Origin: Pararhodobacter sp.
GTDB lineage: Bacteria; Pseudomonadota; Alphaproteobacteria; Rhodobacterales; Rhodobacteraceae
Assembly (NCBI RefSeq): GCF_034676545.1
Contig: NZ_JAUCBZ010000004.1
Span: 1 to 64,000, forward strand
Direction: 5' to 3'
Length of the DNA: 64,000 bases
The notes under the pieces are model-generated. The model searched no databases and was not told where the DNA came from. It saw nothing but the letters and a program-made list of their open reading frames with translations. The position numbers and the translations under genes were made by a program. Each line of letters begins with the position of its first letter. Within the stretch, counting starts at the first letter, position 1. Below are positions 28,118-37,266 of this stretch, piece by piece.

Positions 28118-30403
28118 TCAGACCGTGACAAGCTGTCGGGCCAGGGCGACCTCGACGGAATCACCATCCTGGTTCAGAACATCCAGGCCCGACTCGGGTA
28201 CGTCTCCCGACGTGCTCTGCGACACCATGATCTTCTTGGCCATCAACCCCAGGCAGGTCATCTGCGAGGAGTTGGCGTAGCCCAGGTAGATCACGCGCAC
28301 CGGCTGCTTCTGGCCGATGCGCCATGAGCGCCGGGCGGCCTGCTGCAACGAATACACGTTGTAGCCGGACTGGAGGAACACGATGGTCGGGAACTCCAGC
28401 AAGTCCAGGCCGGTTTTCACCAGCTCGGGATTGGTGATGAGCACGTCGATGCCGCGGTCCAACTGCTCGGCGATCCAATCTTCCCGGCGGGAGGCATCCA
28501 CGCTCGCGCGCAGCACCGCCACCTTGAAGCCTTCCTGCTCCAGCAGCACCTTCAGACGCGACGTGGTGTCGCGCGTGCCGGTATAGACTGAATAAACCAG
28601 GGTCTTGCGACCTTCTGCCTTCTCCTGCCGGCAGATCTCGATCAGCTCGCGTTCCTTGGGCATCACCTCCAGCTCGTTGAACTGAGCCGGCACGAACGCC
28701 AGGGTATGGCGGGTGCGTGGATGCACCACCGTCTCCGACCGGAAGCAGCAGTCCGGCCAGGCCAGCAGCACGTTGAGGACCACACCGAGCAGCGTCGTGT
28801 CGCGCTTCGCCAGGGCCTGCTTCAGCTCCTGGGTCAGGCGACCCGCCAGATCGCGATAGGCCGCAGCTTGCGCCGTGTCCATCGCGACTTCGCGGAACTC
28901 CTCGTCGTAGGGCGGCAGCACATTTCCGCCGATGTCCTTCAACTTGAGGAAGACCGTGAACGGCAGGACGCAACGCAGCACGCCCTTGGGACCGAAACCC
29001 GGCGCCTTGACCGTGCGCACCGATACCTTGGTGCCCTTGGCTGTCTTGTGCGCCGTGCCGGTGCTCTCGGAATAGATGTCCTTGAGCACCCCGTGATCGC
29101 GCATGAACGCCATCGCGGCCGACGTCATGCTGCCGCTCTTCGTCGGCCGGTAGCCATCTTCGATCATCCGCCCCGGCAGGGCTCGGAACAGCAGGTGGAA
29201 CAGGTCGTCGCCGTAGCCGCCCATCAGTGTGCCGGTGAGCAGCAGCGTCTTGCGCGCCTTGGCCGCCAACACCCCCATGGCCTGGCCCTGAGCGGAGCCG
29301 CCGTTCTTGTACTCGTGCGCCTCGTCGGCGATGAGCAGGTCGAACGTGCCTTGGGGAAGCTGCCTCTTGATGAACTCGGACGGCTGGTAGCCGCCCTCGC
29401 CGAAGCCGAACTCCATGTTGGCCATCGCACGTTCCATGCGATGGGCTTGCCGGTCCGAGAAGACCAGCTCGCCGTTGCCATCCATCAGGTTGATGAACTC
29501 GTGGATGTTGTCCCCGAGCATCGACGCGAGGAAGGCGTCACCGAACTTTTGCATCAGCTTCTGCGCGGTGACTTCCCCGATGGTTGGAATACGCTTCAGT
29601 GCCGCGAGCACGGTCGAGGACTGGTCGCTGGCGGACAGGCCTCTCGGACGGATCAACGACCACAGCGGTGCACGGCAGTGGCTGCACTTGCGGCGGGACT
29701 CCTCGGCTTCGAGTTCGACCGGGTTGATCGGCTCGCCGTCGAGGTCGGTGATGACATGCCCGCAATCTGGGCAGGCCCCCACGTCGCCGTGAGGCGTGCG
29801 CCGGCGAACGAAGACAGGTTTCCAGTGGAACCCCATCCGCATCCGCACGCGGCCCAGGACGAAGAACTCCTGGCCCTGCGCCGGCACGCCCAACTGCTCG
29901 CGCAGTTTCAGCAGCTTGACCAGCGTGTCCGGGCCATTGAGCACCCAGACCTTGGCGCCGGCCACCGTCTCCTGGATTTCGCGCCGCCACTTGTAGACCA
30001 GGTGCGGCGGAGACAGAACCAAGGTACGGCGGTAGCCTTCGGCATTGAGTACGGCGGCGGTGGCAATACCCACCGTCGTCTTGCCGCAGCCCATCTCGCC
30101 ATTGACGATCGCGGCGCGTTCGCCACGATCGACCAACAGCTCGGTGACGGCATGGACCACATCGGCTTGCGCCGGGAACAGCTTGCGCTTGAGCGCGGCG
30201 AGGATCAGTTGCCGATGCACCCGCACCTGGCCGGTGTAGACCGGAGGATTGGCGCGGTTGAGCGAATCGAGCAGTTCGTCGCCGAACTCCGATACGAAGT
30301 CCTGCAGGCTGAGCGTGAGGGGTGAAGCGGCCGCTTCGAGCAGGTCGCCCTGCACAGGCGCGTCATCAGCGGTAGAGGGAACGGTTTCGAGAACGATGGA
30401 CAT
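28118..30403 (-). CDS. SNF2/DEAD-box helicase of the ICE
   Basis: Superfamily 2 helicase of about 761 residues. Motif I is NGEMGCGKTTVGIA, motif II DEAH in LLIADEAHEYKNGG, then LLLTGTLMGGYGDDLFHLLF. Two zinc-binding pairs (CPDCGH, CSHCRA) are inserted between motifs I and II, and motif VI is QQAARRSWRIGQKQPVRVIYLGY. An RPRGLSAS...LAALKRIPTIGEVTAQKLMQKFG insert is present. The start ATG 30403 has GGAG 9 bases upstream. Downstream of a DUF6094-like methylase, it recalls the split methylase-helicase of phage DarB-type antirestriction proteins, but a plain ICE maintenance role is equally possible. Confidence 0.82.
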   Translation of the reverse strand: MSIVLETVPSTADDAPVQGDLLEAAASPLTLSLQDFVSEFGDELLDSLNRANPPVYTGQVRVHRQLILAALKRKLFPAQADVVHAVTELLVDRGERAAIVNGEMGCGKTTVGIATAAVLNAEGYRRTLVLSPPHLVYKWRREIQETVAGAKVWVLNGPDTLVKLLKLREQLGVPAQGQEFFVLGRVRMRMGFHWKPVFVRRRTPHGDVGACPDCGHVITDLDGEPINPVELEAEESRRKCSHCRAPLWSLIRPRGLSASDQSSTVLAALKRIPTIGEVTAQKLMQKFGDAFLASMLGDNIHEFINLMDGNGELVFSDRQAHRMERAMANMEFGFGEGGYQPSEFIKRQLPQGTFDLLIADEAHEYKNGGSAQGQAMGVLAAKARKTLLLTGTLMGGYGDDLFHLLFRALPGRMIEDGYRPTKSGSMTSAAMAFMRDHGVLKDIYSESTGTAHKTAKGTKVSVRTVKAPGFGPKGVLRCVLPFTVFLKLKDIGGNVLPPYDEEFREVAMDTAQAAAYRDLAGRLTQELKQALAKRDTTLLGVVLNVLLAWPDCCFRSETVVHPRTRHTLAFVPAQFNELEVMPKERELIEICRQEKAEGRKTLVYSVYTGTRDTTSRLKVLLEQEGFKVAVLRASVDASRREDWIAEQLDRGIDVLITNPELVKTGLDLLEFPTIVFLQSGYNVYSLQQAARRSWRIGQKQPVRVIYLGYANSSQMTCLGLMAKKIMVSQSTSGDVPESGLDVLNQDGDSVEVALARQLVTV

Positions 30404-30422
30404 GGTGATGCTCCAAAGAAAT

Positions 30423-30460
30423 GGGGCATGCACCTCCCCCACGGGGCGGTGACATGCCCC
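30423..30460. promoter_or_regulatory. Intergenic inverted repeat in the ICE block
   Basis: GGGGCATG and CATGCCCC pair across a 22-base GC-rich loop, between the helicase gene and the 101-residue gene upstream of it. One of four comparable hairpins, each in a gap of this gene series. Confidence 0.5.
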
Positions 30461-30502
30461 GGGGTGGGAAGAATGAAGCGGCGCGAGACCGCTGGATGCG
30501 GA

Positions 30503-30808
30503 TCAGTATTCGCTGGGCAGCAGCAGCGTCGTGACGCTGCGATCCCATTCGGTGATGATCCAGAGCTTCAGGTCGCGCGTGACCTGGTAGGACGAGAACA
30601 GACGATCCTCGCCGGACTTCAGCGCGGCGTCGTTCTGCCGCCGATCGCTGTCGCTCAGGTCGCCCCATTCGCCATGAAGATGGCGGCGCAGGTACGGCGT
30701 GGGGTTGAGCCGGCCTTGTCGGACCAGCCCGTCGACGCCGGAGGTCATGACCACCTGCCCGGGCGAAAAGCGTGCTTGGGACGCGAGGTTGAGGACTGCG
30801 AGTGCCAT
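30503..30808 (-). CDS. Small conserved ICE protein, unknown function
   Basis: 101 residues (MALAVLNLASQARFSPGQVVMTSGVDGLVRQG...). The sequence GQVVMTSGVDGLVRQGRLNPTPYLRRHLHGEWGDLSDSDRRQND resembles small plasmid and ICE-borne proteins, but no function is known. It has a good AGGAGAT ribosome site before ATG 30808. The ending is rich in charged and aromatic residues (LKLWIITEWDRSVTTLLLPSEY). It lies between the helicase and methylase genes, same strand. Confidence 0.7.
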   Translation of the reverse strand: MALAVLNLASQARFSPGQVVMTSGVDGLVRQGRLNPTPYLRRHLHGEWGDLSDSDRRQNDAALKSGEDRLFSSYQVTRDLKLWIITEWDRSVTTLLLPSEY

Positions 30809-30829
30809 GGTGGTATCTCCTTCTGGAAG

Positions 30830-30866
30830 ATGGGGCCACGGCACCCCATCGGGGCAACGTGACCCC
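30830..30866. promoter_or_regulatory. Intergenic inverted repeats in the ICE block
   Basis: Two adjacent hairpins: ATGGGG...CCCCAT at 30830-30849 and GGGG...CCCC at 30851-30866, in the gap between the methylase gene and the small gene. Confidence 0.45.
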
Positions 30867-30909
30867 GGTGGGTGGATGAAAGCGACGGTGAACCGTCAGG
30901 GAACAGCGA

Positions 30910-32019
30910 TCAGCGGATGGTCAGCACTTCGCCCCACGTGGGCGAGCCCAGCGTCAAGTCCCATGCACGAATGACCGGCACGAACTTGTCGGTGAGGATG
31001 CGCGTCTCGGCCACGGAGCCGTCGTCGCGTTCGGTGTATTCCGTCTGGAGCGTCTTCTCCTTGTGGGTGTCACCTTTGACTACCAGCACGCGCCCGGTCT
31101 TGGACGTCACTACGCCGGAAATCGCGCCCGCGGCCAGGGCCAGGGCGAGATGCCAGTGCGACAAGGCCCGCGCGGGCGGACGCAGCGACTGCTGCGCGGC
31201 CCCCAGGTGCGTATCGAGCGCCGGCCAGAGTCCTTGCAGCCGGCCGACTTCATCGGCGAACTGCTCGGGCTCCATCGTCACGCGATAGAAGTGCTCCGGC
31301 TCGGCCGGGCTGGCAGGGACGGTGTACGGCAGGAACGGCCATTCGAGCGGCAGCTCCTCGGCTTCGGCGTCGCCCTGTCCGATCTGCAGCAGCAGACCGC
31401 GCACGGCTTTGACCGACTCCGACGCCTGGTCGCGTTGACGAATCCTGCGACCGAAAATCACCACCTGCTTGAACTGCGTTTCCACCGCACGGTAGATGCG
31501 CAGGTCGGCGAAGTGGCGCGTCAGCCATCCGACCAGCTCGGCGTCGAGCACGTAGTGCGGCACGATGAAGATCAGCACGCCACCGTACTGCAGCAGCGGC
31601 AGCGCGCGCTGATAGAACAGCTTTTCCAGCCGCGCACGGCCCTGGCCTTGATAGCCGATGTTGCCGTTCACGTCCTTGCTCAGGTCGCCATACGGCGGGT
31701 TCAGCCACAGCAGCCCGAATGACTGGCGCGAGATCAGCGTGTCCATCAGGTCACCGTGGATGCAGCGATCGACCAGTTGCCGTGCGTGGCGGGCACGCTC
31801 GGCGTCGTACTCGACGACGAAGGCCTGGACCTGCTCGCGCCCGAGGGCGTGGGCGGCTTCGGCAATCGCCACGCCTTCGCCGGCGCAGGGATCGAGGATG
31901 GACATGGAGCCGGGAGACGGCGCCAATGCGGACAAGGCCCGCTCCAGCGTCGGCTCGTCGGTGGGGAAGTAGCCGTTACGGATGAAATTGCGCGCCAGGC
32001 GCGGAAACATGAGTGCCAT
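30910..32019 (-). CDS. DUF6094-like N6-adenine methylase-fold protein of the ICE
   Basis: 370-codon gene. It has an AdoMet loop (SILDPCAGEGVAIAEAAHAL, about 43-62), an acidic strand (FVVEYDAERA) and the catalytic-type motif LLWLNPPYGD, so it is probably an active N6-adenine methylase. VLIFIVPHYVLDAELVGWLTRHFADLRIYR is the usual post-NPPY region. The start is ATG 32019 with AGGAG upstream; longer frames are shadows. It sits upstream of the helicase in a series common in conjugative elements. An antirestriction role is inferred, not shown. Confidence 0.78.
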   Translation of the reverse strand: MALMFPRLARNFIRNGYFPTDEPTLERALSALAPSPGSMSILDPCAGEGVAIAEAAHALGREQVQAFVVEYDAERARHARQLVDRCIHGDLMDTLISRQSFGLLWLNPPYGDLSKDVNGNIGYQGQGRARLEKLFYQRALPLLQYGGVLIFIVPHYVLDAELVGWLTRHFADLRIYRAVETQFKQVVIFGRRIRQRDQASESVKAVRGLLLQIGQGDAEAEELPLEWPFLPYTVPASPAEPEHFYRVTMEPEQFADEVGRLQGLWPALDTHLGAAQQSLRPPARALSHWHLALALAAGAISGVVTSKTGRVLVVKGDTHKEKTLQTEYTERDDGSVAETRILTDKFVPVIRAWDLTLGSPTWGEVLTIR

Positions 32020-32050
32020 GGATTTCTCCTGATGATGGATGAGGGAAGGC

Positions 32051-32073
32051 GGGCACGCGCGGCGCGCATGCCC
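32051..32073. promoter_or_regulatory. Intergenic inverted repeat in the ICE block
   Basis: GGGCacGCGC-GGC-GCGCatGCCC stem, in the gap between the 217-codon gene and the methylase gene. Confidence 0.4.
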
Positions 32074-32084
32074 GTGGGGATGGC

Positions 32085-32735
32085 TCACGCCACACGCCGA
32101 AGCGGTGCGTTCGCGGCCAGTTCGTACTGCGTGGCACCGAGGGTGCCGTTGCGGATCAGCTCGCCCAGCGCCTTCGTCAGCGCCGGGACATCGAGGGCCA
32201 GCCGATGGCCTTCCAGCGGCCCGAGGGCCAAGGGAAGACCGGTCAGCATCCGCCGTGTCTGCAACAGCTCCAGCACGGTGTCGCGCCAGTGGTCGAGCAG
32301 TGGCAGCGGGCAGGTGTCCTGCACCAGCGTCCACAGCCGGTCGAGCCGGTGAGCGGAATCCCTGGGCAGAAGCGCCAGCGCGCTGGCGTTGGCCTTGTCT
32401 GGCTTCACGCAGCGACGATCGAACAGCCACACATTCGTCAGCGAACCGAACAGCGTTCGCCGATAGGCACGGGTGATGCGCTTTTCCAGGTTCTCGACGT
32501 TGCCGACGAAGACCGGGATGGATGCGCCCTGCTCGGTGATGACGTGGAACTGATCCAGTCCCTGTTCATCCCGGCCGAGGGTCAGGCGGGCGAGGAACTC
32601 CTGAACGGCGGTGTCGCGCGCCCAGATCGAGAGAAAGACGAAATTGCCCTGCTCGTCACCGACGCAACCGTCGGCCATGAGGTCGGGGCATTCGTCGATG
32701 CGGTACAGCGTTTTGGAAGAATGGGTAGCAGGCAT
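32085..32735 (-). CDS. Conserved ICE protein, unknown function
   Basis: About 216 residues, from ATG 32735. Features are CPDLMADGCVGDEQGNFVFLSIWARD, FHVITEQGASIPVFVGNVENLEKRITRAYRRTLFGSLTNVWLFDRRC and a leucine-rich C-terminal half. No catalytic motif, signal or membrane span was seen. It is the first gene of the leftward methylase/helicase series. No family was recognised, though such genes travel with DUF6094 methylases in ICEs. Confidence 0.65.
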   Translation of the reverse strand: MPATHSSKTLYRIDECPDLMADGCVGDEQGNFVFLSIWARDTAVQEFLARLTLGRDEQGLDQFHVITEQGASIPVFVGNVENLEKRITRAYRRTLFGSLTNVWLFDRRCVKPDKANASALALLPRDSAHRLDRLWTLVQDTCPLPLLDHWRDTVLELLQTRRMLTGLPLALGPLEGHRLALDVPALTKALGELIRNGTLGATQYELAANAPLRRVA

Positions 32736-33234
32736 GGTGTTGTCCTCGAAGGAATCGGAGACAGCACGGCCCGCCGGGGCAGTCGCTGCCCCAATGGGTG
32801 GAAGAAGGTGCCGGGAACGGCTTGGCAAAGAGAAAGAGACCTGTGCGTCGCAACGCACCGTAGCCTTGAGGGTCTTGGCTACCTGGGCATGTTGTCGGCA
32901 TCGCCGACGGACATGGGGGCAGATTGCTTCAGGTGATCAATGGGCCGTAGCAGAAAAAACCGCTTTGCCGTGTGCCCTTGTTTGCCTGCTTGGCCCCGAT
33001 ACCCTGAGGAGGGCGCTGGCTAGCAGTACCTTCGCTCCAGTTCGCTGTAGCGCGGTTCGGCAACCCGGGCGGGTCAAATGCAGACTTCGGCCACAAGCGA
33101 AAGCTCAGCTTCTCAAAGTTGCTGCCCGTCAAAGGGCCGGTTCGCTCTGATATCTGCCCAGCGCGTATCGCGCATGCCTCAGGATAAGGCGTTCGTCAGC
33201 GGACGATCGAACAGTCTGCCAACTAAAGCAACGA
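32736..33234. other. Non-coding edge of the ICE block
   Basis: About 500 bases without a convincing gene. A hairpin GGGGCAG-TCG-CTGCCCC lies at 32776-32792, the fourth of the ICE leader series, and probably belongs to the leader of the 217-codon gene. The rest has no clear repeat, att core or tRNA end. The ICE segment appears to stop here abruptly. Confidence 0.5.
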
Positions 33235-34323
33235 TCAATCCAGATGTTTGTCGGCCAGGAATTTTGACATCAGGTCCGCGATCTGCACGTTGTTGAGGTC
33301 GGAAAACGGGAAGTGCGTGTTTCCGAGAATGCCGATCTCCGGCAGATGCACGACCTTTGCATCGCCGCCATGGCGGTTGATGGTTTCAGCCCAGCGTTTC
33401 GCCATGGCTAGGCGCACACGCCAGCCGTCCTGGCCCGGATTGGTCATTGGTTCCTTCGGAATGAAGTCGCCGTAGTAGATGATGATCGGGATCTTGGTGA
33501 GTTTCATGAACTCGGATTGCGGGATACCGACGGACTCCAGCGCCCCAGCAGAACTCGCCATGGCAGGTGGCACCTCGCCTTCAGGAAAGACAAAGCCGCT
33601 GCCCGGTTCGTAGGACACGATGGCGCGGACACGGGGATTCTTCATCGCGGTCAGCCAGCCCATGCCGCCGCTATGCGAGTGCGTGACGAGGATTCCTGGG
33701 CCGATCCTGTCGAACAGAGCTGAAACCGCGTCGCTGTTCACCTTGACGTCGATCGGTCCGGTATCCGGGGTCATGGCGCGGAAGTACTGTTCGAGTGCGT
33801 CCTTGGAACGAGAGAACTGCACGCCGGGAAAATAGTCGGGCCAGACGCCGACCCGGAAGGTGTTGAACCAGCGTTGTTCATCCGGCGTGGCGGTGACTGT
33901 TCCGCCAACGGTACCGCGCCCCGCTGCGCCGCGACGCGGCTGATCGATCAGGTACGTCGCGAATTGCCGCCGCAGAAAGAGCGTCTGGTAGCCCTCGCGG
34001 CCATCGGCCGTCGTCTCCCAGGTCTTGGAGAACTGTCCGAAGCCATGCCACATCACCAGCGGCAGTTTCCTGGCATTCACCGGCACTTGGTAGAAGACGC
34101 GGGCGTGGTCGCCGTGCAGCGTCTGCCCGCCGGAGGCGGGATTGGCCGTGTCGAACGTACCGGGGCTTTGAATGACCGTGCCACCCACGGCAAAGCTGCC
34201 CTGCTCCTGAATCATCAGGGGCTTTGTCGCATCGCCTGGTGCGGCGTAGGTCATCGGGGATGTCGAAAGCGCAGCGAATACCAGCGTGGCGAGTAGTCGA
34301 AGACTATGGCGTTTGATGCTCAT
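33235..34323 (-). CDS. Secreted alpha/beta hydrolase
   Basis: About 362 residues with a signal peptide (SLRLLATLVFAALSTSPMTYAAPG). The fold is visible as PLVMWHGFGQFSKTW (oxyanion region), the nucleophile elbow THSHSGGMGW (Ser in HSHSGG) and a late acidic/His region near IGILGNTHFPFSDLNNVQIADL. It starts at ATG 34323 after AAGGAA. It heads a cluster with a Tat-exported aldo/keto reductase, a second hydrolase and a cupin/CMD protein, a set often found together in proteobacterial islands. The substrate is unknown. Confidence 0.8.
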   Translation of the reverse strand: MSIKRHSLRLLATLVFAALSTSPMTYAAPGDATKPLMIQEQGSFAVGGTVIQSPGTFDTANPASGGQTLHGDHARVFYQVPVNARKLPLVMWHGFGQFSKTWETTADGREGYQTLFLRRQFATYLIDQPRRGAAGRGTVGGTVTATPDEQRWFNTFRVGVWPDYFPGVQFSRSKDALEQYFRAMTPDTGPIDVKVNSDAVSALFDRIGPGILVTHSHSGGMGWLTAMKNPRVRAIVSYEPGSGFVFPEGEVPPAMASSAGALESVGIPQSEFMKLTKIPIIIYYGDFIPKEPMTNPGQDGWRVRLAMAKRWAETINRHGGDAKVVHLPEIGILGNTHFPFSDLNNVQIADLMSKFLADKHLD

Positions 34324-34400
34324 GTTCGTGGTGTTCCTTTCGTCCCGTCTTTTTGATCGACGCGCAAAGTCAGCGCGCGACGTACCCAATCTCGGCGGCG

Positions 34401-36107
34401 TCACTTCAAGGGTGCCTCGACGCCACTGAGCACGGCCACTGCCGGCGGCAGCCGTTCGCCCAGGATCGCGATCCCCGCCAACGCCGCATTCAGTGCTTCA
34501 AGTTCGTCGACACTGAAGATGACTTCCGTCGCGTCGATGTTGTCGAGCAGGTGGGCCATCTGGGTGGTACCGGTGATGGGTACGATCCAGGGCTTCTGCG
34601 CCAGCAGCCAGGCCAGGGCGATCCGGGCCGGCGTCGTCTGCTTGCGCTCCGCCCAGGATTTCACGAGACGCACGAGCGCAAGGTTATGCGCCCGGGTCTC
34701 GGGCGAGAAACGGGTCTCGGTCTTGCGGAAGTCGCCATCGGCGAAGCGGGTCATCTCGTCAATTGCGCCGGTGAGGAAGCCCACCCCGAGTGGGCTCCAC
34801 GGCACGAAACCGATGCCCTGTTCCTGGCACAAGGGCAGGACTTCCTTCTCGGGGCCGCGCCACAACATCGAGTATTCGCTCTGGACGGCCGTCACGGGCA
34901 GTTCGGCATGGGCCCGGCGCAAGGTCTGCAGCCCCATCTCGGACAGGCCCCAGTGCAGGACCTTGCCTTGGCCCATCAAATCCTTGATGGCGCCCGCCAC
35001 GTCCTCGATCGGCACCTGCGGATCGACCCGGTGCTGGTAGAGCAGATCGATCCGGTCCGTGCGCAGGCGCTTGAGCATGCCTTCGACGGCCAACTTGATA
35101 TGGTCTGGACGGCTGATGAGCCCCGTGAGTGTGGTCACCCGATTTGAGGTTCCGATGATCACGGTAAGTGAGGGGTGTGCGATTAGTTGTCCGACTTTGA
35201 GCACCTTGGGGCTCTGCCCCAAGACCCCGCACTCGCCGTGGGGCAGCCGTGCCAGGCGTTACTACGCCTGGCACGGCGCCGATAGCGTGTGTCGCCTCCA
35301 AGGCGTCAAGGGTGCGCTGCGCCGCAGGCCGTTGGCCTGCGCCCTTGACCCCTTTCCGGCGAAAGCAATGCCAAATCACTTGCACGGCGCATATTTCAGC
35401 CAAAAGCGTGTGAAATTGGTCACGTAAGTCGAGCAAACGCGTTCAGGTTTGATGATGGGTATTAGATAAGTCATTGATTATACTAAACCATCACTGATTA
35501 TGACCAAATTTCGATCAACTTCGACGAAGGGATTCTGCATGTCCATCACGGAGCGTGAATCTTGGGTTTACTCAAGAGCTTACATTCACCGCCATCATCG
35601 AACGTGATCGAGAAGCCCCAAGAATCCCATCAGGATGAGTGACCGTACTCACCCCGCGCGCCGCGCGCCGGTCTGCAGATCGATGTTGAAACCGAACTTG
35701 CTGGTGATCGCGACCTTGTCCCGGAACGGCGTAATGGCTTCGCCGAGAATGTGCTCACACTCATGCGGACCATAGGCCTCGGCGGTGTCGAAAAAGGTGA
35801 CGCCGCGCTCATAGGCCGTGCGGATGATATTGATCATCTCGGGGCGGGCCGGGATCGTCGTCTGGTAGCTGCGGGCCATGTTCTGGACACCGAGGCCGAT
35901 ACTGGAAACCTCCAGCTGACCGAGCTTGCGCCGGGCGTTCCTCTGACCGGAGAGGAGCGGGCCGCCAGCGGAAGGAGCCGATCCGGCCGCAGCCTGCGCA
36001 CGGGCGCTCCCCACAAGCCCGGAACCGGCAACGGCCGCGCCGTACGCGACCACCATTGAGGTACTGATGAATCGACGCCTCTGCTCATCAAATGCGGCGT
36101 GGGTCAT
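34401..36107 (-). pseudogene. Aldo/keto reductase gene split by a 526-bp insertion
   Basis: The N-terminal part (36107 to 35652) carries a Tat-type signal (EQRRRFISTSMVV...) and the reductase core IGLGVQNMARSYQTT, FFDTAEAYGPHECEHILGEAI, ITSKFGFNIDLQTGARRAG. The C-terminal part (35125 to 34401) continues LISRPDHIKLAVEGMLKRLRTDRIDLLYQHRVDP to the end. Removing bases 35126-35651 and one copy of the CCCCG duplication rejoins the frame exactly as TGARRAG-LISRPDH, giving a normal NADPH-dependent oxidoreductase of about 391 residues. The active-site Asp, Tyr and Lys region is present. The gene is therefore inactivated by transposition, recently enough that no other damage is visible. Confidence 0.9.
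35126..35651. mobile_element. 526-bp non-autonomous transposable element (MITE-like)
   Basis: It begins TGAGTGTGGTCACCCG and ends, inverted, TGAGTACGGTCACTC, and is flanked by the 5-bp direct repeat CCCCG (35121-35125 and 35652-35656). It carries no transposase gene. Its left end matches the right end of the 3.5-kb transposon at 41386 (23 identical bases, then a shared GATGATCA). Its right end resembles that transposon's left end (GGTCACT...CTGATGG). The interior has three strong hairpins: 35205-35223, 35246-35277 (13-bp stem) and 35305-35349. It was probably moved in trans by the transposon's transposase. Confidence 0.88.
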
Positions 36108-36179
36108 TACTCACTCCTTCCTTACATGGAATTCATCAAATGGGGCGGGGCGCCTTACACGCACGCCCCACGACTTGCC

Positions 36180-37235
36180 TCAGAGCGACTTGCCGTAGAA
36201 CTGGGTCAGCTTCTCCAACGCCTGATTCACGTAGGGCTGCTTCCAGTAGGTTTCGATGTGCGTTGCGCCTTCGATCGTGAACAGTTCCTTGTCCTTCGTG
36301 CCGGTGGCCTTGGCGAAGGCATCCTCGGTCATGTACAGGCTGTCGGCCTTGCTGCCGGCGATCATCAGCAAGGGCTGGTCGATCAGTTCGACCTGGTGGG
36401 TGGCATCGAAGCGCATCAGGTCGAGCAGGCTACTCGTGGTGTACTTGAAGGTCGAGTTGGGGTGCGCATGCGTGTTCCAGTAATACTCGTAACCCTGCCG
36501 ATAGAGATCGAACGGCAACTTGGCGATCTGCTCATCGCTCAGGTTGGCGTCACCGGAATAGAGAACCGTTCCGCCGGCCGCTTCCTGGGCACGGGCAGTG
36601 GAGGCCTGCTGCATGCGTGTCTGGATTGTGTTCAGCTGCGAATCCACATAGCCATTGCGACGAACGCGCCCGGAGTTGAACATGCTCACCGTCGCGACCG
36701 ACTTGAAGCGCTTGTCGGTCTGCGCCGCAGCCAAGGAGTAACCGCCACCGCCGCAGATGCCAAGCAATCCAAGGCGCGCAGTATCGACACCGGCGTACCT
36801 GCTGATGAAATCGGCCATGCCGTGGATGTCTTCGATCCGGTAGGCGGGCTTGTCCACATTGCGCGGCTGGCCGCCGCTCGCGCCCTGATACGCCGCATCT
36901 GCAGCGATGGTGATGTAGCCTTGCTCGGCCAGACGCTGGGCATACAAGCCGGCGACTTGCTCCTTCACGCCGCCATTGGGGTGGGCGACCACGACGGTCG
37001 GATATTTCTTGCTGGCGTCGTAGTTCGCGGGGGTATAGACGTTGGCAGAAATGTCGATGCCATTGAGGCTGTACCTCACCGTACGAATATTGACCTTGCC
37101 TGTCACGTTCTCGGTAATCGCGCCCTCATAGACCAGGGTGAATGGGTTTAGCTTGTAGTCTGCGGCCGTTGAAGCGCCGGATAACGCACCAAGGGTTGCA
37201 GCCAGTAGAACGGAATGGATGACTTTCGATTTCAT
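36180..37235 (-). CDS. Secreted dienelactone-hydrolase-like alpha/beta hydrolase
   Basis: 351 residues with a signal peptide (VIHSVLLAATLGALSGASTAADY). YPTVVVAHPNGGVKEQVAGLYAQRLAEQGY is the DLH/YcjY-type core. The nucleophile elbow is the unusual GICGGGGYS (Cys in place of Ser in the G-x-C-x-G loop, as in dienelactone hydrolases). The late Asp (AGSKADSLYMTEDAF) and His (IEGATHIETYW) complete a triad. Intact, with AKR and cupin genes on either side in the same direction. Confidence 0.82.
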   Translation of the reverse strand: MKSKVIHSVLLAATLGALSGASTAADYKLNPFTLVYEGAITENVTGKVNIRTVRYSLNGIDISANVYTPANYDASKKYPTVVVAHPNGGVKEQVAGLYAQRLAEQGYITIAADAAYQGASGGQPRNVDKPAYRIEDIHGMADFISRYAGVDTARLGLLGICGGGGYSLAAAQTDKRFKSVATVSMFNSGRVRRNGYVDSQLNTIQTRMQQASTARAQEAAGGTVLYSGDANLSDEQIAKLPFDLYRQGYEYYWNTHAHPNSTFKYTTSSLLDLMRFDATHQVELIDQPLLMIAGSKADSLYMTEDAFAKATGTKDKELFTIEGATHIETYWKQPYVNQALEKLTQFYGKSL

Positions 37236-37266
37236 GTGAATTGCTCGTGCAAGAGATGGGTTCGGG

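Noticed and set aside
28706..30325. 539-codon frame antisense to the ICE helicase
   Set aside because: Shadow of the helicase gene; low-complexity composition.
35205..35349. Possible integron attC sites in the MITE hairpins
   Set aside because: No GTTRRRY / RYYYAAC core pair and no cassette genes or integrase.
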